Shown here: positions 24,279-37,600 of the stretch, piece by piece
Numbering within the stretch: position 1 is the stretch's first letter
How the letters are laid out: each line of letters opens with the position of its first letter
NCBI RefSeq assembly: GCF_950023065.1
Contig: NC_088680.1
Location: forward strand, 19,332,559 to 19,396,558
Direction: 5' to 3'
Source: Planococcus citri
Taxonomy: Eukaryota; Arthropoda; Insecta; Hemiptera; Pseudococcidae
DNA length: 64,000 nt
Notes under the pieces: model-generated
Seen by the model: only the letters and a program-made list of their open reading frames with translations
Told to the model about the DNA's origin: nothing
Database searches by the model: none
Translations under genes and position numbers: made by a program

Positions 24279-24513
24279 TTTACGATTTGAAAATCAGATT
24301 ATAACACTGAACTGGCCGAATAACCGCTACAATTGATCGAATTTATGGTGAAAAATTACAATTTGTGATGGATTTTTTTTTTTATTTAAAAAAATTGGAG
24401 TTCAAAAACCTCAGATGTCAACATCAAAGATTGCAAGGTTACAATTATATTATCAATGTGAAGATGACGTCACACTGATTATTTCGATTTTCACAGGGAT
24501 TTCCAGCCAGCCA

Positions 24514-24942
24514 CAGAGGTGTAACGATTACGATTATAATCGATTATCTCCGATTAATAATCGCCGATTATTTATAATCGGCCGTAATCGATTAATCGCC
24601 GATTAATCGGACCTTTGGGTAATTTTTTTAAATTAATCCAAATCTTGATTTTATGTCTTCCTTTTGGTTTTAATTTGTTATTTGATGTTTCATATTTCCA
24701 TTTTCTCTTTAATCCTTTCATTACAATTACTTTTTGAGTAAAAAAATGAAAATGAAAATTGTTCAGATAATGGTTCAGAAAACATTTATGGCGATGACTG
24801 ACGTCACTCAATTCCAACCAATCATGGAACAGCAAATTTTTTCGGCCGAATAATCGCCGATTAATCGATTATCCTCCGATTAGTCCGATTATTTTGGGAC
24901 GAAATGATCGATGCAGCATCGATTATAATCGTTACACCTCTG
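24514..24942. mobile_element. hAT-type MITE, family A, copy 1
   Basis: A 429-bp element with terminal inverted repeats CAGAGGTGTAACGATTA (left) and taatcgttacacctctg-like right end (ataatcgttacacctctg). It is flanked by an exact 8-bp duplication gccagcca (24506-24513 and 24943-24950). Subterminal regions are dense in gattaatcg and gattataatcg words in both orientations. It inserted 20 bp inside the left end of the outer element, so it is younger. It is non-coding. A second member of the family is at 45886-46196. Confidence 0.9.
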
Positions 24943-25123
24943 GCCAGCCAACAGCTAAAAGCCAAAAGCTAATAGCTGATGCAAGCTAATGGTATTTAAG
25001 CCAATAGCCAAAAGCTGGCTTAATGAAAAATTGCCAGCCAATAGCTAATAGCCAAAAGCTAATGAACTTGGGAGTGATTTTCAAATTTTTCAATTTTTTA
25101 AAAATTTTTTCTCAGATTTAATT

Positions 25124-25774
25124 CAGTGTTGGCGTCCCGTAACGGTAACTGTAACGAAAAATGAAAATAACGAAATTTTTTCCGTTACAGGTAACGGAAC
25201 TGTAACGAAAACGTTATTTTGATCATGTGATGTTGTGTAACTGAAACGTAACGTAACGATATTTTTCTGAAAGTAACGTAACAAAAAACAGAAAAATTTC
25301 GTTACCTTTTTTGTTATTTTTTTAGTTACAAATTACAAAAGAAACCCTTAAAAAAACTCTAATTTGTGAGTAATTTTAGCTGTAGCTATGAAAATTTGAA
25401 GTGAAGTCAAAAAAATGAATTTTCAGTGTTTTCATTTGTCTGATTTTGAGTGCGGTAACGTTATATTTTTCGTTACACTGGTATTTGAACCTTCTTGTTT
25501 CGTTATTTTCGTTATTTTTGTCACATTTTTTCCGCCACAAATGCATTTTACATCAAAATATACGTTGAAAAAACATTTCTGTAACGAAAAAAGTGTAACG
25601 GAAATAACGAAAATAACGTAACGAAAAAATGTAAATACCGGTGTAACGAAAAATACTGTTACAGCAATTTTTTTGTTACAAAATACCATAATGAAAAACG
25701 TAACTAAAAAAATATCAATTTTGTAACGTAACGAAATAACGGAACGAAAAAAAATATCGTTATGGCCAACACTG
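25124..25774. mobile_element. hAT-type MITE, family B
   Basis: A 651-bp element with termini CAGTGTTGGC and GCCAACACTG and an exact 8-bp duplication atttaatt (25116-25123 and 25775-25782). The body is composed almost entirely of cgtaacgaaaaa and cgttacgtt-type words in both orientations. It has no transposase; the short open frames at 25415-25689 are compositional. It is nested in the outer element at 24494-26074. Confidence 0.9.
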
Positions 25775-26203
25775 ATTTAATTTTTTTTCACTCGTGACTC
25801 ACGTCTTACACTCACTGACACCATCACTCGTGACTCACGTCTTACACTCACTGACACCACAGAAATGAAAATTGTCCTTTTAATAATCGTCTACACGTCA
25901 TAACGAGTATTTTGAGGGGTCACATGTATTTTTGTTTTCGTAAGCCAAAAGCCAGCCAATCGTCAGCGTCGACAATGAAATTTTGCCAGCCAATAGCCAG
26001 CTTTATTTAAGCTAATGAAAATCAAGCTAAAAGCTGATAGCCAAAAGCTAATCGATGATTGGCTGGAAATCCCTGATTTTCAACTAATCAAAAAATCATC
26101 TCCAGTTTCATTTCAATTTTCAAATTTTATTATTTTGAAAAAATATATCCACTAAGCTTTTGAGTTTTGATTAAGGGTAAGGTAAGGGACAAGGGTAGAA
26201 ATT

Positions 26204-26537
26204 GATGACTTGATTACAAAAATAGCCCTTGGCAGCGATGAAAATGAAAATGAAAAACAAGCAAGACAAAAAATGAAAAAACCACTGTAAACTAGTAAAG
26301 ACTAAAGTCCTAAGAGGCTGAGACTTATTCGTATTATTCATCAATTGAGTAGTCAGAATCAGAACTCTGAGTAGAGTAGTTCCTGTTGCTCTCAGAAAAA
26401 CTTTTGGAAACTTTGGTAGGCTATAAAAAATTAAAAATATAGATGCAAGTATCCAAACAATGCAGTGGAGACTGGAGAAAAGCACCTCCCCAAGTTTTTT
26501 CAAATTGACAAGGGCTATTTTGTAATCAAGTCGTCAT
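26204..26537. mobile_element. Short inverted-repeat element (MITE-like)
   Basis: Terminal inverted repeats of about 27 bp, with core ttgattacaaaaatagccc on the left (26204-26231) and its complement on the right (26509-26537), differing by one or two bases. A 110-codon hydrophobic minus-strand frame covers the element, but its ends lie in the repeats and it resembles no family; I regard it as non-coding. No target duplication could be fixed. Confidence 0.7.
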
Positions 26538-28680
26538 TCAGCTCTGTATTATTTTTTCTGAATCTCGTGAAAAAATGAAACTAATCCCAAGCAAACAATA
26601 TATTATATCACATAGCGTTGGTCCGTTGAATGAATCTTTGTTATAAGATCTTCGTTAGTGCTTGGTTGGTAGTAGAGTACAATAATTGCATATGTATGTG
26701 TGAACAATTTCTCACTTTTTCATTCAATTTTCATCTCTTTCAAGTTTCAACAATCCTAAAAATTACTCGAGTTTCATATTGAGATTCTTTCCAGTTTCCA
26801 TTTTTATAAGAAAATAGGTGGGACATAAGGACAAAACTTTTCTCAATATTTTTGTGAGCCCAAGTCGTGTAATTTTCATTTTTGTATCAGATTTTCTAAA
26901 TTTTGAATTTTCCACTTTTCACTATATATTTCTACCTTTTATCATTTATGTAGGTATTTATGCAAATTTAAAATGTATTATAGATGATGATTTCTATTCT
27001 ATCTTGCTTCACCTGTCTTTTTTTCATTAGTCGATTAGTGAGATTTACTGTTTTTCTCAACGCTTCTGATTTACCCTGAAAAAATAAAATTGAATTACTC
27101 ATGCACAATTGCACACTCAAGATTTTTTTCTATTTTTTACTGAATTTTTTCCACATTTCACAAGATTAGAAAAAATTTTGAAGCAAATATTCGGTCGTTT
27201 TTAGAAGAAAAAACTAACTTTTCCTTGTGATTTTTTGTATTTTTTTATTGTGGAGTCAACTCAACTCATCAAATTTCTATATGTATTTTTCATTTTTCAA
27301 ATTCAAATGTATCGAATACGATTCTCCTGCAAAAATACTCATTATGCAACCTATAAAACATCAAAGAGCTCGAACTCGACAGCCTAGACAGCCTAGATCC
27401 AAATTTACACAGAACGAATGAAGTACGTTGATATTTCGATAGATAGCGCCACACGCTCATTCAAAATTGAGATTCGAAATTTATTGAAGCTATTGTTCGG
27501 TTTCGAGACCAACTTTTTCGCTAATAATGTCGAAATATTGCTATCTTATGCTGAAATAATGTTGTTTTTAGTAAATTACAAGAATTTTCATTCCTGGAAA
27601 TTGGTAGAGCCTAGTTTTCGAGAAAAAAATCATCTCTAAAAGTTAGTCGTTTATTTTGGATTTCAATTCATCTGCATTTTTATTATTGCATACAAACTTC
27701 CATGAAAAATTAACGCATTAAAAAACAAATCATATAATTTTTTCGTTACACTACTTGTAGTAAATGACGAGTTCGAAAACAAGAAAAATTAGAACTTCAA
27801 GTTCAACAAATGGTCTATAAATATAAAATCAAAATCAGCTTCAATGATTTTAAAAATATAATATATGTACACTAAAAACAGCCATGCTGAAACTAAAAAT
27901 TCTATGGGAAACACTGAGAAATCTGAAATAATAGAAATTCAGCAGTAATTCAGATTTCTCTTTGCCACTTCACATAGCCTAAGTAGCACAACTGGTTCAA
28001 TGAACGTGTTTCCAATTTAAATCCCTATTCTGAGGCTTTGCCAATTCGCCGACAAATATCTTTCGGCTTTACAAAACTGAAGCTTCAATATAAAGCCAAC
28101 GCAACGTGTAATCGTAAATTTTTCAAAAAGAACCCAAATTTTAGAACCTATTTTAGGTCTAAATAAATAAATGACTCATGTTAATGGTTCAGTTTGATAT
28201 AGTTTCTTCATTTGACTCGTTCATCTTCCATTATCCATAAATTTGAGACGAAATTTCAACAGAAGGACCTACAAGGCCTCAAAGAGGCCTTTTATGTCAA
28301 GATCTAGCTTCGATACAAAATACCCATATTGAATAGAATATCCATTGAACATTCAAGGTAGGTTAATTACGACGAGTACCATCGTAATTATTTGGGTATG
28401 TATCTCTATCTAAGTTACTCGAAATAAGTTATAATTTAATGCCCTGAATTTCACTTCTCTTAGGTTAATACTAATAGGTAGATACATAATTCATGCTTAA
28501 AACAACAACCAAAAAAAAAAATTAACAAATCATAAACAATAATAGGTATTTTAACAAACGAGCCAAAAAAAAATAAATACTTATTTAATAATATAAGAAG
28601 AGGAAAAACACTGAGATTTTTTTTTTATACATAATACATCGCCAACGTATTCAAGTTCATGTCACATTGGAAAATATTAA
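26538..28680. other. Intergenic DNA and probable Hr51 3' UTR
   Basis: No gene is seen. The right-hand few hundred bases should include the 3' UTR of the minus-strand nuclear receptor; the T/A-rich motifs near 28560-28600 may include its poly(A) signals, but no unambiguous one was chosen. Open frames at 26818-27639 are low complexity. Confidence 0.4.
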
Positions 28681-31600
28681 TCAATTTTTGTACATATCAC
28701 AAAGTACTTTCTCCATTGGTATATTACCGATTGTTCTTTGGAAAAAAATATTCTCAATTCGAACCGTGGGAACGTGTCTGAGTAATGGTAACATCAATAG
28801 TAATCTACCGAAACGCGTAGCTTGAGCCGGATGCTGACCTCGAGCATGCTGACAAAGCATAACTTGCGCCTGATCTTGTAGATTTTCAACTTGTAAGGGA
28901 TCTTTTAGACCTCTAGTTTCTGTAAAATGCGTATTAAAATAAATTACCATTTTTTTCAATGTTAATTACTTTGGTAGAGTATTTCGTGATACGATTTTTT
29001 CAGTCACTTACCAGCTCTAAATAAAACGATAGCTTTCATACAAGCGAATTCAGCCGGATCGACGGCGATTAGTCTAAATCTATGGAGGATTTCGTTCAAA
29101 ATTCTAATATCAGCTGCGACTTGACTAGCTTTACCATTTGGAATGGCTGCCAAATGATCGGAGGTATTGAATAATGGATTGGTTTCCAGTGGAATACACC
29201 ATTGTATCGCGTTCAATAAGAACAATTCTGACCAACACTCTTCCAATAGGATTACCTGTAAAGAGAGAGCAACTTTTAGGCGAATTTTCAACTAGGTAAA
29301 TTATTTCATTTGAAAAATCCACGTGGAAAAATTCTAGACAAAATAGTTGAGCAATTTCTTTCGAGAAGTCAGAAAAAAATTATTTAATTTTTTCGTACAT
29401 ATAAGAATGACTTGGTCCTGGTCCCTTCAACTCAAAAGGTAGACAAACATATCTACGAGTGCTCAGTATAGATTGCCTAAATTAAAAATACAATTTTTCT
29501 TAATTTTTCATGGACTTTTTAATGATTTTTGGAGGGGGAGGGGGAGGGGGAGGGGGAGCGGAGACAGCTTGAACATATTGTACAGCTACAGAAGCAGTAA
29601 ATGTGGACATATGCTTATACTTCAAATAATATTTCCGAATAAAATTAATTTAAAAAAAAAAAAAATCAAAGATGAAAAATCAGAAGAATAAACGTAACAG
29701 ATACATACCTTAAAATTGTTTCATCTCGTGAAATATAAATTTTAACATCGATAAAAATTTAAAAAAAAATAAATTAAAAAAAACTAGAGATACGACTAAG
29801 TAACATTTTAAAAAACTCAAAAATAAGTGCTAATAAAAAAATTCAAAAATAGTTTTAAAATGGATAAAATTCAATTAAAACACACAAATAAAAAATGACA
29901 CTGAAAAATATATTAAGTAGATAGAAATTGAAAAAATTCTGCTTGAAAAATTTCTAGTCCCACAAAATTAAAAAAAGTATGACTATCGGAAAAGTTTTTA
30001 AAATTTCTTCAAACATGTTTTCAATTTTGAAAAAGTTTATTCCCCCACCCCCCCCCCAACAAATTGAAAAATTTAGCTAAAAACTTTTTGAGAAAGTACA
30101 AAACAAACCGAATTGAAAATGATGATACGAAAAAAAAAAGTAAAAAAAATTGAACTTGGGAAAATTTTTGAAACTTTGATTGAATTTCAAAAATTGTTAA
30201 ATATTCAAACATCAAACGACAAAATTGTACAAATGTTTGAAAATGTAAAAAAATTATTAAAAAATGATTTAAAAATTTATTCCATTTTATTTTGCTTAAA
30301 GATCAACACTAGTTTGAAAAATGTTTTTAAAATATAAAACATTGACAAATTAAATTTTTGAATATGAAAAATAAAATTATTAAAACTTGAAAATTTTAAG
30401 TAATGTATACATCATTTCAAAATTATTCCTCGTATTTTGTTGAAATAATAAGAAAATTATCAAGCATTTTATTTCAAAGATCAATACCTACAAGTTAAAT
30501 TTTTTTTCAAAACAAAACATTGAAAAATTGACATTTTTTATTCGTATTTTGATATTATTTTTAAAATAACAGCATTTTCCTCAAATTGAGTAAAAAATTA
30601 TACGAAAAAATTGGAAATTTGAAGAAATGCTGATCGGCTTTGAATTAAACCAAATAATTATGTAGATGAATTAAATGATTTTAATATTTCGTTAATTTGT
30701 CAAAAATTGTTAATTTTTTCAACAAAATTTTTTTGAAAAAATCACAAAAAACAAATATTTATGCTTTTGTTTGAAAGTTATGGTCTTGAAAGCAATTTTG
30801 TTTTCGAATAGGAGGGGGAAGGGTCTCAATCAGAAAATTGAGACATCGGAAATCAGAAAAAAATGAGGAGAAAAAATAACTCATCGCGATACTTTAATAT
30901 TTTGTTGAAATATTGAAAACTGTAAAGAAGAAAAAAACAAAAAAGTGCTTTTAATCAAAATTGTTTCATTTCAAAAAATAACTTCATCTCGATTTTGAAG
31001 TCAAAAATTTCAGAATTCTTCCTTTGAAAAAAAATTAAATATTAAAATAGAATGAAATAATATGAAGAAAAAAAACAACAAATAAACAAACAGTCAAAAA
31101 AGAAATGTATAGTAATCTGTGATTTTACATCATCATTTTTCTAAAAAATTGGTCATGAAATAAATGGGATTTTGAGTGGAGAGGGGAAAGGGGGAGTAGA
31201 GATCATTTTAGAAATAAAACAGGAAAAAGATGTTTTAAAAAAAAACTGTAATATGTACTCATTTTGGAAATAAAAATTACTAAAATTTTAGAGATATTTC
31301 ACTGGAAAATTGAAAACAAAAAAAATGCTCAAAATCAAAATTGTTTCAATTCAAAAAATGACTTATTTTCGACGTTGAAAGTCGAAAATTGCAGAACTTT
31401 TCTTTTTTTAAAAATCAAAATAAAATGAAATTTGAAAAAAAAACAACAAACAAACAGTCAAAAAAGTTTCTAAATATGTGATTTGACATCATCATTTTAT
31501 TTAAAATTAGTCTTGAAATAAATGGGATTTCGAGTCAAAAAAGGGAAAGGGCCAAGGGGGAGACGAAATCGTTTTAGAAATAAAACAAGAAAAGATGACG

Positions 31601-34600
31601 TTGAAAAAAAATCCAATATTATAAAAACGAAAAGCTGATCATTTTTCATTCAGGGCCAGTAAAAATTTGAAACAAACATAGCGAGAAAATTTTGAAAAAT
31701 TATATCATCATGTCGTAAAAATTACTTGAAAATTACCCAAATTTGTAGAAAATATCATAAAAATTGAAACGAAAAAAATTCCAAGTTCGGAAAAAAAATA
31801 TTAAAAACAGAAAAATAAAGAGCAAAATTTTAAACATGCACATTAGAGTAAAATTTGTCAAAATATTCTGAAAATGGGCGAAAACACACAAAAATTGTCA
31901 AAGAAAAATTTTGAAAAAGCGTCGAAATTATTACAAAAACGAATCATTGAAGGATTTATTTCTATATAAAATTGAGCAGAAATTCACACGAGTGAATAAT
32001 TTGAACCAAAAAAAAAAAAAAACAAACAAAACAAAACAAAACAAAACAATGAAATGGAACTGAAAATTCAAACTTCAAAAATACATAGGACAAAATCTAC
32101 AAAATTAATGAAAAACTTTTCCTTTTAAAGGAAAATTTAGTCTAAGACATCGTTGACTCTGAGCTCACCTGGTCCCGAAATGGGAGAGCAGCAAAAGAGG
32201 GTAAATTCTTAGCCCATTTGACCGCCATAAATAACAATCTAGCCGAAGTTTCGTAAATATTCTCGTGAACCGGATTATAAAACGGAGGCAAAGGCTCAAA
32301 AGGCAGCGACTGCGAACTCGTCGTAGTTGGCGTGATACCTTCCGAAGGCTGTGGTGGGTCTTCGTTGGTCACATCTATACTATCCTCTATATATAGGCAA
32401 ATATAAAACACGAATTAAAAAACAAATACATACTATACCTAAATGAGTACCTGTAAATAAGGAACTCGCAATCAGAATATTAAAAATCACAAGAAAACAT
32501 TATTAATGAATACAAATTATACCTACTACATAATATGTATTTATGTAGATTCAAAGGGGAATTCTAAGCTTCACTACATATACCTATAACCACCTCAAGT
32601 GGACATTTAATAAGATGGCTAGACATCTACAACTTGTGATCCTGATCTCCACAAGTACTACCTATACTATCTCTTCTACGATTTAATTTCATCAAAAAAA
32701 CATAGCCAGCACTGAAAAGTACGCCATGCTTACCATCTTCCGGTACGTCGTTATTTCTCGAATCAGTTTCAGGAGGCGTAGGCGGATTACCCAAAGCTGT
32801 AGTGGTAGTCTGAGCATACCGTAACGGAGATAACCCCAAAGCGACCGAAATCGGAGGCCTACAAAATCCAAAATAAGAAATCATAAGTAATATTATATAG
32901 ATTATTAATCGCCACTTACAAAGACGAACATAACTATAAAAAAAAAAAAACAGTACAATACAAAAGTTAAATAATAAAACGACACAAAAAAAACCTATCA
33001 TTGGTTAAATAGACCGTACCATTGATCCATTGAGGCGCAGATTATACGCGTAATCTACGTATAACCTACATATATATAACGGGGCGGCGAAGAAGGGAGA
33101 AGGATCGGCGGAGAGGATAAATCTGTTATATTTTGAATATTTCCCGAGGGATGTTTATTTGACAGGTCAGTGGCGTTATATAGTGCGTATTGTACACTTC
33201 ATTGGGGTGTATGTGCTCGGCGTGCAAATTGAATTTTACTCTCGTATAGGGGATAGTTCGGTAACATGCCACCTGCACCTCGTGTCAAAATAAATCCCGA
33301 CCACGACTATTAATCAAAAGTCAGAATAACTAAATGATTCAACGATTCTCATCCCTTTTTACTCGTGTACTTTCGACAAATATCCGGCAATTCGTCTACG
33401 TAGATATACCATATACTCGTCGTAGTCGGCCATTGTACGGTGTATTCGAAATGAATTTATCTCTGGATAAAAAAAAAAAGGAGCGCATACGAGTACAATC
33501 TGCCTAGAAGATGGTCTTTTTTTATAGACTTACCTGCTCATAAATTCGTAATACTTGTGCTAATGGAATTTTTAGAAAGATTATAATAAAATTGAAATAA
33601 ATATTTTAATATTTTAAATTCGAAAATATATCTAATCAATCTCGAGTTGTGTCCCCATCTTTCTCAAAGGATGTTTCACGTAGCTTAATTAAATTCAATA
33701 TCTTTTCTTTTTCTTGAAACGTTTAATTTTATCTTCGCAAGATTTTGGAAGTGATTTTAAATCCTCTTCATCCAACTTGAGAAAAATTTGGATGGCAGAA
33801 CATTAGAAAATTCTGACTTCCTTCATTTTTCAAGCACACAATTCGTGAAATTTGTGGTAAGTAAAAAAGGAGAGGGATGTTTCGGAAAAAGAGAGGGAAA
33901 CTAATCAAAACCCAAGCTTAAGCTAAGCTAGAACCGAGCTTGAGATGAGTACAACCTATAGTCAGAGGTCAAGCCAGGGTCAAGTTGCAGCTGTACTAGA
34001 TTGAGGAAAATTGCTATACAAACTTGACAAATTTTTTCAATTTTTGAAATCATAGCAGTAATGACCAAAAAATTTGAACCACAGCGTTCCAACATATTTC
34101 CCCAGCTCCAGAAATGATATCTTTCGATATTTTGGCATAATTATTGCGAAATATTTTCCAAGAAAAAATTTTCACAACACGAATTCACCTGAAAATAAGC
34201 AATTGGAAAATTTTCAACCGCTCAGGAGAACCCCGCGACAGTGGTCTTGAACTGTGATGGCAATGCCTTAAATCAACGTAAAATCACACATACTATCTTT
34301 TGAATAGGGCCATTTTTCCCACTGAAGCAAAAAAAAACACAATTTTTCACTGAAGCAAAAAAAAAAATACAATTTTTGTTTTTCAAATTTTATTTTTATT
34401 TTATTTTACAATTTAAGTCTCTCCAACAGCTAAAAGCCAATGAGATACCGCATATAATTAAGAAGGGATTAAAACTAAAATTTGTTTAAAAATCTGCTGA
34501 AAAAAAATACAAAAATACAAAAAAAAAAAGAAAAAAGTGAAGCAAAAAAAACAAAAAAGAAACATCAATAAATGGAGAAAGAAAAACTGAAAAAAAAAAC

Positions 34601-37600
34601 AATAACAAAAAACAAAAAACTAAACAAAACAAAAAAACAAAAAAAGACCGCATACTAAAAATATTAGATGGCTCACAGCACACAAACAACTCTTCTTTTT
34701 GAAAATCCATAATTCTTCCCACCAGGGCAGGGGTACGTACCTTCGGAGCTACAATTTCTTTTGAGGGTCATGCTATGTCATTGTGTCAACTCAACCAACG
34801 TTTTTTTGTCATGTCTTTCGATTTTGCTCAAATTTTTTTTACAATAGTCACCCAGTAAGTAAGAACCCCGCAATTAGTTTGGTCCCAGCCCCCTCAGGGG
34901 GCGGGTTGGGGGCTTCCATTATTTTTTACATTGTCTTGAGGTACTCAACTTCAGTTCAGCAGTCCATTCCTCCAAAACTAGGATACTTTGATCAAAACTG
35001 ATTTCACAGTTCGAATGGGCATTGCATTTAGAACTTTTTAAGCATTTTGAAATTTTCAAAAGTTGAAATGAAAGTTCAAATTTCAAAATGGTGCTGTAAG
35101 TGGGAGTTACCATTTGAAATTTTGAAAAAATTTCCATACATGTACCTTTTGATGCTTTTTCGAAATATTCAAGTTTCGAGATGGGATCTCTTGATGAGGG
35201 GAGAGCACCCCCATCCTCAATTTTGGGCGAAACATTCGAAAGAAATCTGGGGCATGTGATACATCGAATTATATGTTTTTGGTGACGCTGAACACGAATA
35301 TGACGTCAGATTTTTGATAGGACCCCATCCATGGCCCCCAGCACCTCCCCAAAGGGGGTAAAAGTTTAAAAAAGTGTTTTGTTCGTGGGACACATGGAAT
35401 AGTATGTTTTTGATGACGCTGAACACGAATATGACGTCAGATTTTTGATTGGACCCCATCCACGGCTTCCAAGAATTTTTTTGGACTTTTACCTATTGGA
35501 GGAGGTTCTGGGGGCCATGGGTGAAGTCAATTTAAAAAACTATGGCTATATTCGTGTTTAGCGATATCGAAAACATACTATTTCATATTTCACACGAATG
35601 TGACCATTTTTTTGGGGGGGGGGGGGTCATCCCCTTTGGGGAAGTGCTGGGGGCCGTGGACGGGTCAAATCCAAAATCTGACGTCATGTTCGTGTTCAGC
35701 GTCGCCAAAAACATATAATTCGATATATTACATGCCCCAAATTTCTTTCGAAAGATTCGCCCGAAATTGGGGGGGGGGGTGAAGGTGCTTCCCCCCATCA
35801 AGAGACCCCATCTCGAAACTTGAATATTTCGAAAAAGCATCAAAAGGTACATCTATGGAAATTTTTTCAAAATTTCAAATGGTAACTCCCACTTACAGCG
35901 CCATTTCGAAATTCGAACTTTCAATTTGAAAGTTCAACTTTCAACTTTTGAAAATTTCAAAATGCTTAAAAAGTTCTAAATGCAATGCCCATTCGAACTG
36001 TGAAATCAGTTTTGATCAAAGTATCATACTTTTGGAGGAATGGGCTGCTGAACTGAAGTTGAGTACCTCAAGACAATGTAAAAATGATGGAAGCCCCCCA
36101 CGCGCCCCCAAGGGGGCTGGGACCAAACTAATTGCGGGGTTCTTACTTGCTGAATGGGTACATACTGTAGAAAAAATTTGAGCGAAATCGAAAGACATGC
36201 GACTTTCAAAATTGCCTTTTTTTGGTTGAGTTGACATGGAATGACCTTGAGAAACTTTCAGCTCAAAATGAATGTCTCCCACTGAATTTTGTCAAAATCC
36301 ATCGATATGTTTTTTGCAATGCATCCTATAGTTAATAATTACTCGTACTTCCTTTCAACTCCTCCACCCACTTCTAAAATGATAAGATTTAGGCTATTCT
36401 GGAGCCTCCAGCGAGTTAAATTTTCTCCAGAAATTTCAAAATGCTTCGAAAAGGGGCAAACATGAATTTTAGCACCTGCCTATAACTTTGTTTGGTATTT
36501 ATCGAGCACACCTTCGACCGCTGGAAGTGGTAACTGTGAAATTCCAGGTGTTCCAAAATTCAAAAATAATGTCAAAGTTTTCAATTTTTTTTCAATTAGG
36601 TAATACATCATTTTTGAAAAAAAATCGCGGCGAAAAATGATGATGAAACTGCTTTTTCAAAAACAACATGTTTTCAAAAAATTTTCAAGTTTTATTTTTT
36701 TTTAAAACATGTTGCATCGACTTATGAGAGCCAAAAAAAATATTATATCATTTTCAAGTTTCAGCATGGACCACATTTTAACCTCTCTCCCCCCTCCCAC
36801 ACCATAAAACAACTGGGAAAGTATTCGAACTGGTACGCATATTTTCGAACTGGACAGTGAGGAATCGTTAGAACTAGAAGGCCACAAAACGCACCACAAG
36901 CCAAAATTTCAGAAGATGAAATTCATTTTTTTTGCTTTTGACGATTTTAAAAAAAATGTAAATTCTGGCCAAAAATGGGAAAAAATCAAAATTTTATCAA
37001 ATTGACCTAAAAAAACGTGAAAATTGATTAGTACTCTATTTTTGACATCCGGAGTCGATTGATTATAGTTTCGAATCGTTCACGATGGGGCCTCCGGCGA
37101 ATTTTCAAATTCTCCAATTCTCCAGTTTTTGAAAAAAACGCTGTATAAATAGGGTGAAAATGAAATCCAGCATCTATAAACCTGGGTTTATCACTTTTGC
37201 AATCCTTTCGGTCAGTTAAGGCACATTATTTTCAAAATCTTTCCGTGCGAATTCAAATTCAAAATTTTCTCCAGTGATCGCGTTTGAAAAAAAAAATAAT
37301 TAATTCATCATTCGCGAACGTGCCCAAGAAAAAAGCTGAAATTTAGGTTGTACCATATTTTCGATCCGGCGAGTGGGTTGATGATAATTTCGAACCATTC
37401 TGGAGCCTCCAGCGGATTTTGATTTTTTTCATTAGACCTATTTCCAAATTTAATCACTGTAGAAAAGTTAGATTTGAACCCGTACAAAAAGATTTTGAAA
37501 ATATTTCCTAAATTGGTCGAATGGGTCACAAGATAGTAAAACCGAACTAATAGGTGCTGAATTAAATTTCCTTCTACCTGCTACATTACAGCACTTTTTT

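Larger units (their letters stand above)
24494..26074. mobile_element. Outer hAT-type non-autonomous element, host of two nested insertions
   Basis: The terminal inverted repeats are CAGGGATTTCCAGCC on the left and its complement (ggctggaaatccct) on the right. An exact 8-bp duplication gattttca flanks it at 24486-24493 and 26075-26082, the length characteristic of hAT transposons. The right terminus lacks one terminal base relative to the left. Without the two nested elements the body is about 480 bp, made mostly of reiterated agccaaaagctaatagcc words plus two copies of a 36-bp unit (25789-25824, 25825-25860). It has no transposase frame, so it is a MITE-like derivative. Confidence 0.85.

Noticed and set aside
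26171..26503. 110-codon hydrophobic minus-strand frame, possible membrane protein
   Set aside because: Coincides with an inverted-repeat element and has no recognisable motif; composition explains the hydrophobicity.
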